A DNA stretch of 64,000 nt from Paenibacillus aceti (GTDB taxonomy: Bacteria > Bacillota > Bacilli > Paenibacillales > Paenibacillaceae). The stretch spans positions 2,986,171-3,050,170 of the forward strand of contig NZ_KZ987724.1 in the NCBI RefSeq assembly GCF_003614185.1. Reading direction: 5' to 3'. Under the pieces are notes generated by a model that was not told the origin of the DNA, ran no database searches, and saw only the letters and a program-made list of their open reading frames with translations. The position numbers and the translations under genes are program-made. Of the stretch, positions 56,347 to 64,000 are shown one piece after another. Position 1 is the first letter of the stretch, and every line of letters starts with the position of its first letter.

Positions 56347-57309
56347 CTAGAAAATGCCCGAATCATTGATTCGTTTGGCAAAATGATTGGCTGTAAGCAC
56401 CATCGCTAATCCGATAATTCCTTTGATAACATCTGCCGCAGCGGCTACGCTAATATTGAATTGCTCCACCCCAACGCGGTAAATATACGTATCCAAAATA
56501 TCACCAACCTGCAGGACCATGGGATTGTACAAATTGATCACCTGATCAAGACCCGCGCTCATAATGAAGCCAACCCGTAAAATAAACATGACTACGATCG
56601 TACCTGATATTCCCGGCAGCGTCATGTAAATGATGCGCTGGAAGCGGGTGGCTCCATCCACAACAGCCGCTTCATTAACTTCCGGATTCAGGCCAGCGAT
56701 GGCCGCGATATAAATAATTGCCGCCCATCCCATCTCCTTCATCGCGTCGGTCACCACCAAGATCGTTCGGAAGTAATGATGATCGGCAAGCAAATAAGCA
56801 GGATTTCCGCCTAGAAGCTCAATTAGCTTATTAACAATCCCGGTTTCCGGAGAGAGAAGTAGAGTAATAATTCCCCCGTATACGACCCAGGAGACGAATC
56901 TCGGCAAGTACACGGCCGTTTGCAGCGTCTTTTTGAACCATTTAATGCGAATTTCATTTAAGGCAAGTGCTAATAGAATTGGACAGATAAAACCGCTAAT
57001 CATCTTGTACAAATTAATGATCAACGTATTTTTAAAGGCCGTCCAGAACATATCGGACTCAAACAATGCATGAAAATATTTTAGTCCTGCCCATTCACTA
57101 CCACTGATTCCACGAATAAAGTTGTAGTCCATAAAGGCTACGCTGATCCCTAAAACCGGGAGATAATCAAAAATGAATACCCACAAAAATGCCGGAAGTA
57201 AAAGAAGATACAACAGTTTAAACTTCCAGATCCGATCCAGCACTTTCTTTAATCCTGATTCAGGCACAGTTCCAATGATCATTTGCGCCGATTTCAACTC
57301 GCTCCCCAT
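56347..57309 (-). CDS. LplB-type sugar ABC transporter permease
   Basis: 320-aa permease; LLYLLLLPAFLWVFIFDYLP near the N-terminus, EAA loop NEAAVVDGATRFQRIIYMTL, and C-terminus GIIGLAMVLTANHFAKRIND. A 21-bp-period operator lies 80-119 bp upstream of ATG 57309, so this gene probably has its own regulated promoter in addition to readthrough from the binding-protein gene. Confidence 0.93.
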   Translation of the reverse strand: MGSELKSAQMIIGTVPESGLKKVLDRIWKFKLLYLLLLPAFLWVFIFDYLPVLGISVAFMDYNFIRGISGSEWAGLKYFHALFESDMFWTAFKNTLIINLYKMISGFICPILLALALNEIRIKWFKKTLQTAVYLPRFVSWVVYGGIITLLLSPETGIVNKLIELLGGNPAYLLADHHYFRTILVVTDAMKEMGWAAIIYIAAIAGLNPEVNEAAVVDGATRFQRIIYMTLPGISGTIVVMFILRVGFIMSAGLDQVINLYNPMVLQVGDILDTYIYRVGVEQFNISVAAAADVIKGIIGLAMVLTANHFAKRINDSGIF

Positions 57310-57388
57310 TCTTTTTATGCCTCCTTGTTCCTTCTACAGCCGTTTCGACAGGGCTTTCATAAGTAATATATCTAATCCCCCCTTATCC

Positions 57389-57428
57389 GAAAACCGGACA
57401 GAAGCGAAGTATTACAGGGGAAAAGTCC
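57389..57428 (-). promoter_or_regulatory. Operator C: 21-bp-period direct repeat before permease operon
   Basis: On the minus strand TTTTCCCCTGTAATAC and TTCTGTCCGGTTTTC place the CC-GGT/CTGT cores 21 bp apart. It is related to the elements at 59273-59311 and 61152-61190. Half-sites two helical turns apart suit an AraC-type dimer. Confidence 0.65.
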
Positions 57429-57446
57429 TGTTTTCGGTTATTGAGA

Positions 57447-57492
57447 AAAAAGGAAGGGAACAGGCTGCTCTGGAAGGAGCGGACCTATTCCC
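57447..57492 (-). terminator. Intercistronic hairpin between binding protein and permeases
   Basis: Minus strand GGGAATAGGTCCGCTCC and GAGCAGCCTGTTCCC around a short loop, followed by TTCC and a T-run. Such partial terminators often keep binding-protein mRNA above permease mRNA. Confidence 0.7.
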
Positions 57493-57546
57493 GTTCTTTG
57501 TTTGTGCGTTCAATGGGCCTGTGATTTGCCCTACCCTAAAAAGGGA

Positions 57547-59172
57547 TTACTTGCCCTGTTTTTTCATGAATGATGCTTCCAGCTCGCTTAAAATTTGCGA
57601 CCCGCCTTGTGACTTCCACTTTTCCACGAATTCATCGAATTTCTTGATATCCCCGCCCATGATAATCTGAGTAAACACAGAGTCGCGCATCGTATTCAGC
57701 TCTACCAGCTTGGCAATTTTGGTCGGAGAATCCAAGAAGTTGGAGGCATCTGTGATTTGATACTTATTAGTTATAGCCACATCAAGCGCCTGGGAATGCC
57801 GAAGCGGTAACGATTCTAAGTAACGCGGCCAGCCTTTCAGACCAGGGGCAAACAGATAGCTTTGGATACCCCGGAAATTACCGTCTTTGTCTTGCATTGT
57901 TTTAGGATCTACCAGATCAGTCACAACCGACATTTTATCATTCTCAATTTTGTAGTCTTCGCCTTCAATTCCCCACACGGTAAGCATCTGATTCTCCAGT
58001 GACAAGGAATCCTCGATAATCTGCAGCACCCAAGCAGGATCTTTCGTCTTGACGCTAATTGCCGTCATTTGGTTGAATGGGGCACCTGCAGGAGCTACTG
58101 CCGTACCATCGGATCCGACGAGGGAACCTGTTAGTGTTAAGTATTTGAAAGGTGAATTGGATTGGTCAGGCAAGCTGCCATCCGATGCCAGCTCTCCGCT
58201 TTGCTTCAACAGATTCGTCTCGATTTGTGTATCATAATCGTTAGCTGTAGACCACCAGCCCATCCAGGAGAACAGCTTGCCGCTATACAGCTTGGTCCGC
58301 AGCTGTTCTTCCTTGATCGTCGCGAATTCCTTATCAATAAGTCCTTCTGAGTACATCTTTTGCAGGTAAAGAAGCGCATCTCTCATTTTCGGATCGATAT
58401 CATAATTGCTGAACTTGCCATTCGCTTCCGTAAAGAAGCCTGGCGTCACCCCGAATGCGCCAAAAATATGGTCAAAGGAATTGTTAGCATATTTTTGTTG
58501 GCCGACCTCCGCGTTGTAACCTCCGAGCGGAATGACATCGGGATTCTCTGCCTTGATCTTCTTGAGCAGATTGTAATAGTCATCAAGCGTCGTCGGCACT
58601 GGTGTGTTTCCCAGAAGATCTGTACGCATTACCAGATCCCAGCGGTAGCCAGCTCCCGGACCGCCCTGATAAGGGATTCCGTACAATTTACCGTTGACCA
58701 TGGCCTGTTCGAACACATCTGCAGGCACTTCTTTAACAATGTTTGGCGTATCTTTCTCATTGATCAGATCGGTCAGGTCAACAAAGGCGCCCTGCTGCGC
58801 ATACTTTTGAAAGTCATCGGCAAAATCAATTCTGACCACATCGGGAATGTCTCCGCTGGTCATCTTCAGATTCAGCTTCGTCTTGTACTGCTGCACATCC
58901 ACCATTTCAGGTACGATCTCAATGTTCAGCTTTTTCTCAATCGCCTGCTTTACGACATCCTTGGAATAATCATACGGCTTCGATATATCCTGCCCTTTCA
59001 GCCAATTCAGCTTATAAGGCTGATCCGCAGTGTTCGTCTCCTTTCCCTCAGATGGTGAAGAAGACGGCGAGGCAGACGGTTCTCCGGAGTTGCCACATCC
59101 CGTTAATGCTACCGTACCTGCCAGAACAACAGCCAGCATACCACTAGTCAACTTGCTTCTTCGTTTTGCCAT
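57547..59172 (-). CDS. Lpl/YtcQ-type sugar-binding lipoprotein
   Basis: 541-aa solute-binding lipoprotein: signal SGMLAVVLAGTVALTGCGNS, Ser/Pro-rich linker, then KLNWLKGQDISKPYDYSKDV, MTSGDIPDVVRIDFADDFQK, GGPGAGYRWDLVMRTDLLGN. Long Lpl-type proteins usually serve complex oligosaccharides. A 21-bp-period operator lies 101-139 bp upstream. Enzymes on both sides suggest a galactoside or galactomannan-type ligand, which is inference. Confidence 0.92.
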   Translation of the reverse strand: MAKRRSKLTSGMLAVVLAGTVALTGCGNSGEPSASPSSSPSEGKETNTADQPYKLNWLKGQDISKPYDYSKDVVKQAIEKKLNIEIVPEMVDVQQYKTKLNLKMTSGDIPDVVRIDFADDFQKYAQQGAFVDLTDLINEKDTPNIVKEVPADVFEQAMVNGKLYGIPYQGGPGAGYRWDLVMRTDLLGNTPVPTTLDDYYNLLKKIKAENPDVIPLGGYNAEVGQQKYANNSFDHIFGAFGVTPGFFTEANGKFSNYDIDPKMRDALLYLQKMYSEGLIDKEFATIKEEQLRTKLYSGKLFSWMGWWSTANDYDTQIETNLLKQSGELASDGSLPDQSNSPFKYLTLTGSLVGSDGTAVAPAGAPFNQMTAISVKTKDPAWVLQIIEDSLSLENQMLTVWGIEGEDYKIENDKMSVVTDLVDPKTMQDKDGNFRGIQSYLFAPGLKGWPRYLESLPLRHSQALDVAITNKYQITDASNFLDSPTKIAKLVELNTMRDSVFTQIIMGGDIKKFDEFVEKWKSQGGSQILSELEASFMKKQGK

Positions 59173-59272
59173 TTACTAGAAGACCTCCTCAAATTGTACT
59201 CTATTTCCCCTTAAGACCTAAAGTTAAAAAGAAAGCGTTCACATGTCAAAATTAATAAAAAATGCCTTCCCT

Positions 59273-59311
59273 GAAAACCGGGGAAAAGGACGATAATACC
59301 GGATAAAAGTC
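59273..59311 (-). promoter_or_regulatory. Operator A: 21-bp-period direct repeat before binding-protein gene
   Basis: On the minus strand TTTTATCCGGTATTATC and TTTTCCCCGGTTTTC carry CCGGT cores exactly 21 bp apart. The element abuts the GH36 stop codon and lies 101-139 bp before the binding-protein start. Confidence 0.7.
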
Positions 59312-61075
59312 TTATTTGCCTGCTATGAGTGTAACAAGCCCTGCGGGCGGAACAGAAATTTGCTGTATCCCTTCTATTCCCAGCTTGTACTCCTGTACCA
59401 CACATCCGGTAGTGTCTTGTACCGTAACTGCTCTAGGACCGGCGTTAACTGCCCACTCCACAATCATTCCATTCTCTCTCGTACCATTAATCAGCACGAT
59501 GGTCTCCGGCAGCTCCCTATCAAGGGTAACTACCGTCCGCTCATAAGCAGCGGCGATTAATATATCACTCGTTACAGCTACTACCACAGGGTATAGAAGT
59601 TCCGGATGATAAGGCTCGAGCTGTCCATCCAGCAAAACATGTCGATATTCTCTCCAGAAGCTCAGCCAAAAAGCTGCCATTTCTTGATGTCGCACAGGAA
59701 GCTGATCCAATCTAACCGAGATTTGCGGCACAGCAAACAATACATTGATGAGCTGAAGTGCTGCCGACTCTACCGGCTCTTTAATACTCCACATTATTGG
59801 ATCAGCGTGTGCAGCCGTGCTGCCGCACAGAAGTCGAATATCCAAAATGCGTACCCGATTCTCGATAGAATCATTTGGGCAATCGGACGCTCGGAACATA
59901 TTGCCGTATTTACGCATATGCGGCCCAATATAAGATTGGCGGAACTCAATCATCACATTCGGTTTGATCATGCGCAGACGATGCATAATATCAGTCATCA
60001 GCCGGTCTACCGCTTCCGATACCGACACATAATCCCGTCCATTGCCGTACTCCGGCTTCTTTCCCCCTGGAGGCAGAAAGCTGTCCATAAAATCCAGCTT
60101 GAAACCGTCTAGATCCCATTCTAACAGTGCCTTTTCATAGATTCCGATTAAATATTCACGCACCTCGAGATATCGGGGGTCTACGATTCCCCAGCCCCGC
60201 TCTTCAATCGTATACAGCATTTTATCCTGAAATTTGCTCCAGGCCCGGCTGTGTATACCTACAAAAGGAACAGAATACCAAAGCAAATATTTCATTCCTA
60301 AGCGATGAACCTGCTCTACATGCTCCTTCATATCCGGTATTTTATCAGAACATACGATCCAATCACCGCAGTATGCATATCCTCGCATATTGTCCGCTGT
60401 TTGCCACCCGTCGTCAACAATGACGGACTCACAACCCATTTTCTGGGCCAGGCGGCACTGTTCCTCAATCTCCTCCGGCACTAGTCGCTGGTGATAGCTG
60501 TACCAAGTTGAGTACATCGGCTCGCGGGCAGAGTCTGGAACCGGGGCAGGAGTCAGACCAGAAATGCCGCTCCACCAGTTCTGAACTTCATTCAGGGCCT
60601 CGTAATAGAACAAGTCCCGGCAATCCACTCTAAGAGTCGCCTCATAATGGCTTAGCGGTGCCACCGGCTCCTCAAACAGGGTCACCGAACAATGAAACTC
60701 CGCGGTCTCCTCATGAATACCGGCCTTCATCACAATCGGGTTCAGGGCATCCGAGAAGGCAAACGTCATCTTGTTTCGGCCAGCTCCACTAAAGAGACAT
60801 ACCACTGGAGAGGAGTTCGTCAGCCGGCTGGCATAACCAGCACCCCAATCCGGCACAAATCCCCGATTCCTACCGCAGTTCGGATGCCATACCCCATGAA
60901 TATCAGCTACCGGATGCTCCCAAGTCAACTGAATACACGGTGGTATGGCAGGCTTCTCCAGGCTGATTCGGATGTGAACAAGCTCCAACCCAGCTTCAGG
61001 AGTCTCCGTTGTGATCTCCGACTGAAAGCCCTCGCTTCCGTTAGTCCAATGAAAGTGGTGTTGAATCATAGACAT
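59312..61075 (-). CDS. Alpha-galactosidase, GH36 type
   Basis: 587-aa cytoplasmic glycosidase. N-terminal beta domain (HFHWTNGSEGFQSEITTETP, HPNCGRNRGFVPDWGAGYAS), then a TIM barrel: MYSTWYSYHQRLVPEEIEEQ, GCESVIVDDGWQTADN, nucleophile Asp in DLDGFKLDFMDSFLPP, and acid/base Asp in MFRASDCPNDSIENR, C-terminal beta domain. The motif set is that of the GH36/GH-D clan; it is shorter than the 700-aa RafA-like enzymes and closer to the short GH36 group. Start choice: ATG 61075 has AGGGGGG 6 nt upstream. A 21-bp-period operator lies 77-115 bp upstream, giving it its own promoter. Confidence 0.88.
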   Translation of the reverse strand: MSMIQHHFHWTNGSEGFQSEITTETPEAGLELVHIRISLEKPAIPPCIQLTWEHPVADIHGVWHPNCGRNRGFVPDWGAGYASRLTNSSPVVCLFSGAGRNKMTFAFSDALNPIVMKAGIHEETAEFHCSVTLFEEPVAPLSHYEATLRVDCRDLFYYEALNEVQNWWSGISGLTPAPVPDSAREPMYSTWYSYHQRLVPEEIEEQCRLAQKMGCESVIVDDGWQTADNMRGYAYCGDWIVCSDKIPDMKEHVEQVHRLGMKYLLWYSVPFVGIHSRAWSKFQDKMLYTIEERGWGIVDPRYLEVREYLIGIYEKALLEWDLDGFKLDFMDSFLPPGGKKPEYGNGRDYVSVSEAVDRLMTDIMHRLRMIKPNVMIEFRQSYIGPHMRKYGNMFRASDCPNDSIENRVRILDIRLLCGSTAAHADPIMWSIKEPVESAALQLINVLFAVPQISVRLDQLPVRHQEMAAFWLSFWREYRHVLLDGQLEPYHPELLYPVVVAVTSDILIAAAYERTVVTLDRELPETIVLINGTRENGMIVEWAVNAGPRAVTVQDTTGCVVQEYKLGIEGIQQISVPPAGLVTLIAGK

Positions 61076-61151
61076 GTATAGCCCCCCCTGTATTCGCTTA
61101 CATACTTTTAAAGCATACTGCCCCCTAAACATATATCAATCTAAAATAAGC

Positions 61152-61190
61152 GAAAACCGGGGAGAAGAACGATTTTACCGAGGGAAATCC
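61152..61190 (-). promoter_or_regulatory. Operator B: 21-bp-period direct repeat before GH36 gene
   Basis: On the minus strand TTTCCCTCGGTAAAATC and TTCTCCCCGGTTTTC carry CGGT cores 21 bp apart. GAAAACCGGGGAGAAG on the plus strand matches the element at 59273 almost throughout. It lies 77-115 bp upstream of the GH36 start. Confidence 0.7.
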
Positions 61191-61210
61191 TGATCTCGTG
61201 TCACACTTAT

Positions 61211-61238
61211 AAAAAAACGGCCCCGCTAATGCGAGGCC
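61211..61238 (-). terminator. Terminator overlapping the end of the SGNH esterase gene
   Basis: Minus strand GGCCTCGC and GCGGGGCC around ATTA, followed by GTTTTTTTA. The stop codon TAG of the esterase gene lies in the loop/stem, so the last codons form the hairpin. Confidence 0.85.
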
Positions 61239-61888
61239 TTGTTCCAATCGAAGCCGATGACGTTTAGAAATGCTTTGGCCAATACCATATGGCCGACTGC
61301 ATTCGGATGAACCCGATCCCAAGCTATCGTCGCCGGGTAAATGGACTCAAGCACAGAAGCAAATGCTTGCTGTGTATCAACGAATAAACATCCGTAATCA
61401 TCGGCAACGCGCTTCACGACAGAACCATACCGATCCATGGATGCTCTCATCAGATCATTTGAATTAGGTTCCAGATAATACGGAGTCATAAGGATAAGTC
61501 CTTTCAAAGAAGGATGCGTCGATTCTACCAAATCTCTAAGCGTCGACTCATATTCCTCCAGATATACATGCCCCTCCGTTATATGAGGAGTATCAAATTG
61601 TCTCCACACGTCGTTGATCCCAATCATAATAGACAGCCAATCCGGCTTTAAGTCTAGTACATCTGTAGTCCACCGTTGATGCAAATCCCGGATCGTATTG
61701 CCGCTCGTGCCCATATTCGTGATCCGAATGCCTCGCTCAGGATATACGGACTGGATCAGGGCGTCTACCATCATGACATACCCTTTTCCAATTCCCCCAA
61801 ATAGGCCTTCTCCATAAGGACGCGCCCTCTCACAATCTGTCACAGAGTCGCCAATCATGATCAGCTTCTCGTTATTACCTATTAACAT
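61226..61888 (-). CDS. SGNH/GDSL hydrolase, oligosaccharide acetylesterase-like
   Basis: 220-aa cytoplasmic esterase. SGNH blocks: block I Ser in LIMIGDSVTDCERARP, block II Gly in TNMGTSGNTIRDL, block III Asn in IMIGINDVWRQFD, block V Asp/His in WDRVHPNAVGHMVLAKAF. The arrangement resembles carbohydrate esterases acting on acetylated oligosaccharides. Start choice: ATG 61888 has AGGGAGAG 6 nt upstream. It follows the GH38 gene by 22 nt and is in the same operon. Confidence 0.9.
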   Translation of the reverse strand: MLIGNNEKLIMIGDSVTDCERARPYGEGLFGGIGKGYVMMVDALIQSVYPERGIRITNMGTSGNTIRDLHQRWTTDVLDLKPDWLSIMIGINDVWRQFDTPHITEGHVYLEEYESTLRDLVESTHPSLKGLILMTPYYLEPNSNDLMRASMDRYGSVVKRVADDYGCLFVDTQQAFASVLESIYPATIAWDRVHPNAVGHMVLAKAFLNVIGFDWNKASH

Positions 61889-61910
61889 AGCTGTCTCTCC
61901 CTTCGTCAAA

Positions 61911-64000
61911 TCAATTACAAGAGAACTTCACTAGAAATGTGTTAATCTCATAAGGTTTGAACTTGTGACGGATCTCAGGACCGTCCACTGTTTCCATTAG
62001 AGGGCGTTCCATCAGATCGCATACCTGCCAGGAGTAGACCGGGTAATCGCTGGTTAATGTGACCTCACTACGTCCACCCAGATATTCGTGTAACCGGACG
62101 ATCAGACCGTCGCCTTGCTCTGACAGCTTCACCGCATCAATCGCGATGCCTTCGGTATCAGTCCGGATCAGCGACCTGCCAGCTCCGGTGGTATATGCCC
62201 CCTGCACCGCCTGCAGCGGGTTATTCAGCGACCACGCTTCCTCCACCGTTCGTCCGGCAGCCCAATCTCCCACATGCGGAAGCAGAGCGTAAGTGAAGCG
62301 GTGCTCACCCTGATCAGCCTGCCAATCCGGCTCCGTGGCCGACTTAATCAATGACAGCCGCATCACATGATCCTTGATGTCGTATCCATATTTGCAGTCA
62401 TTGAGCAGGCTCACGCCATATCCGCGCTCTGACAAATCGGCCCATTGATGCCCCACACTCTCAAAGCGCGCATAATCCCAGCTTGTATTCCAGTGGGTCG
62501 GCCGTTTCACATTACCAAATTGAATGTCGTAAGTAGCTTCCGTGGATCTTACCGCTACCGGAAACGCAACCTTCAACAGCTGCTGCCGTTCGTGCCAATC
62601 GACCAGCGTCTCGAAGTCGATCCGCCGAATTCCCGAGTACACCTTAACCCTCTGGGTAATGGTAGAGTCCATATAGCCCCATTTCAATTCCAGTACAGCG
62701 GCCAGCGGTCCGCTCTCAATCAAGGATATAGACTGTAAATCCGTAATCTCCCGCATTTTCTCCTGATAGAACAGATCAATATCCCATGCCTCATACATTT
62801 TTGGCTTATCCTCGAACACCTGCAGTACATTGCCGCACTCTCCCGTCGCAAGTACCTCCCGCTCCGCTTCACGATCGTAAATGCGGGTTAATTGTCCCGA
62901 CCTGTTCCATTCCAGAACATAAAATGGAGTGATCAGCCGGGAATCTTCCCAGTGGAATGGCACATCCAACTGAGCTGGTTCAGCCGGATAGGCTTTAAGG
63001 ATTGCAGAACCCATCATAGGAAGATCAGGAACTTCGATCAGCCATTTGTCTCCCTGTCTTTGTGAACGCAGCACACGCCCGCTTCTGTCTCTCCATTCCC
63101 TGTCTTGGCACTCCGCATCCGCTAAAATAACAAGATCGCCCCGGTTATAGAAGGCACCATTGAACACTGTATATTCCATTTCATCTCTTCCGCCGTTTAA
63201 GGTCATTAGACCCGCCTTGGCCGAAGCGGCGGCTTCCTCGCCAATCCGAAGCGCTTCCGCATACTCCACCCGGGAATCCTCATATACCTTGCGGATGGAT
63301 GAGCCAGGAATAATATCATGGAACTGATTGCGCAGAATGATTTTCCAGCCTTCATACAGCTGCTGAGCCGGATACCTGGAGAAGTCTCCCGTCTCCGCAG
63401 CCAGCATCGCTTGCAGCCATTCGGATTCCCGGTACAGAAGTTCCAGCTTCCGATTCATCCGTTTGTTATATGCCTGGCTCGTATATGTGCCTCTATGGTA
63501 TTCCAGATACAGCTCTCCATCCCATGTGTGGACATACTCGTCAGTGCTCTCAATCGTTCTCTGCAACCGTTCAAAATACTCATCGGCCCGCCCCGTCTTC
63601 ACGTTTGGAACTCCTGGAATCTCATCCAGTCTGCGGCGCATTTCCAGCATCTCACGGTTAACACCGCCGCCACCGTCGCCATACCCGTAGGACAGCAGCA
63701 GCTCCCGGTTCAGATTTTTGTCCCTGTATTGGTCCCAAATGCCCTGCACGGAGAACGGCTCGATCAGCCCGTTGTATGTATAATACCAAGCGCTGGACTC
63801 GGGCCCTTCCGGTGTCGTAATGAAATGGGCCAGCACCTCGGTACCATCGATGCCTCTCCAACGGAATGTGTCATGCGGCATACGATTGTATTGGCTCCAA
63901 CTGATTTTGGTCGTCATGAAGGTGTCAATGCCTGATTTGCGTAAAATCTGTGGTAGCGCCCAGCTGTAGCCGAACACGTCTGGCAGCCAGAGATATTTGC
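61911..64000 (-). CDS. Alpha-mannosidase, GH38 (partial, 5' end outside window)
   Basis: About 696 codons visible; the N-terminal part of the protein lies beyond the right edge. The visible sequence begins KYLWLPDVFGYSWALPQILR, which holds the GH38 nucleophile Asp of the PD-FG motif, then SGIDTFMTTKISWSQYNRMP, ELLLSYGYGDGGGGVNREML, and HDIIPGSSIRKVYEDSRVEY (zinc-ligand region), and the C-terminal beta domains (LVDWHERQQLLKVAFPVAVR, RFTYALLPHVGDW). There is no evidence of secretion in the part seen. It is the first visible gene of a unit that also encodes the SGNH esterase. Confidence 0.92.
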   Translation of the reverse strand, partial: KYLWLPDVFGYSWALPQILRKSGIDTFMTTKISWSQYNRMPHDTFRWRGIDGTEVLAHFITTPEGPESSAWYYTYNGLIEPFSVQGIWDQYRDKNLNRELLLSYGYGDGGGGVNREMLEMRRRLDEIPGVPNVKTGRADEYFERLQRTIESTDEYVHTWDGELYLEYHRGTYTSQAYNKRMNRKLELLYRESEWLQAMLAAETGDFSRYPAQQLYEGWKIILRNQFHDIIPGSSIRKVYEDSRVEYAEALRIGEEAAASAKAGLMTLNGGRDEMEYTVFNGAFYNRGDLVILADAECQDREWRDRSGRVLRSQRQGDKWLIEVPDLPMMGSAILKAYPAEPAQLDVPFHWEDSRLITPFYVLEWNRSGQLTRIYDREAEREVLATGECGNVLQVFEDKPKMYEAWDIDLFYQEKMREITDLQSISLIESGPLAAVLELKWGYMDSTITQRVKVYSGIRRIDFETLVDWHERQQLLKVAFPVAVRSTEATYDIQFGNVKRPTHWNTSWDYARFESVGHQWADLSERGYGVSLLNDCKYGYDIKDHVMRLSLIKSATEPDWQADQGEHRFTYALLPHVGDWAAGRTVEEAWSLNNPLQAVQGAYTTGAGRSLIRTDTEGIAIDAVKLSEQGDGLIVRLHEYLGGRSEVTLTSDYPVYSWQVCDLMERPLMETVDGPEIRHKFKPYEINTFLVKFSCN

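Noticed and set aside
57173-57670. 165-codon plus-strand frame over the permease/binding-protein junction
   Set aside because: It spans an operator, an intercistronic hairpin and the ends of two well-supported minus-strand genes.

Overview
The window looks like chromosomal DNA of a Paenibacillus-type member of the Bacillota. The basis is AGGAGG-type ribosome binding sites, lipoprotein sugar-binding proteins with membrane permeases but no ATPase gene, YesM/YesN-style two-component pairs with AraC-type output, LacI, MerR and AraC regulators, a T-box leader, and a classical secreted cyclodextrin glucanotransferase. Genus is inferred; no rRNA or tRNA gene is present. Almost all of the 64 kb is carbohydrate capture and breakdown, mostly on the minus strand.

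Layout. 1-4.7 kb: a sugar-binding lipoprotein (cut by the left edge), a GH65 disaccharide phosphorylase gene broken by an in-frame TAG, and a LacI regulator whose likely operators (one a perfect 18-bp palindrome) precede the GH65 gene. 5-6.9 kb: a MerR-thioredoxin pair, and an Erm(D)-like 23S rRNA methyltransferase with a short leader peptide ending Arg-Ile-Arg and a long attenuator hairpin. 7-10.2 kb: an FAD-dependent oxidoreductase divergent from an AraC regulator. 10.2-19.1 kb: an Lpl-type importer, a large secreted protein of unknown family, a CE7 esterase remnant and a membrane-bound AraC regulator. 19.2-21.3 kb: a DUF1861 (GH130-like) protein divergent from an AraC regulator.

21.4-34.1 kb: one collinear locus of binding protein, two permeases, two GH28-like proteins, a GH43, a YesN/YesM pair whose kinase has two consecutive sensor modules, and a CE7 esterase. 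This fits uptake and deacetylation of a pectin or hemicellulose fragment. 34.3-35.9 kb: asd under a T-box leader that reads as lysine-specific. 36-44.3 kb: a maltodextrin/cyclodextrin module made of a transporter (minus strand), a cytoplasmic cyclomaltodextrinase/neopullulanase and a secreted CGTase (plus strand). All three transcription units carry 5' leaders with a shared sequence motif followed by a terminator-like hairpin. 44.4-49.4 kb: a flavin-binding lipoprotein reductase, a group II intron lodged just after a terminator, and a MerR regulator.

49.6-64 kb: an alpha/beta-galactoside and mannoside locus with LacZ, a YesN/YesM pair, two permeases, a binding protein, a GH36 alpha-galactosidase, an SGNH esterase and a GH38 alpha-mannosidase cut by the right edge. 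Three roughly 40-bp repeats, each a direct repeat with 21-bp period, lie 77-139 bp upstream of three start codons here and are good candidates for the binding site of the local response regulator.

The observations I consider most novel are the shared leader motif of the maltodextrin genes, the Erm leader, and the 21-bp-period operators.
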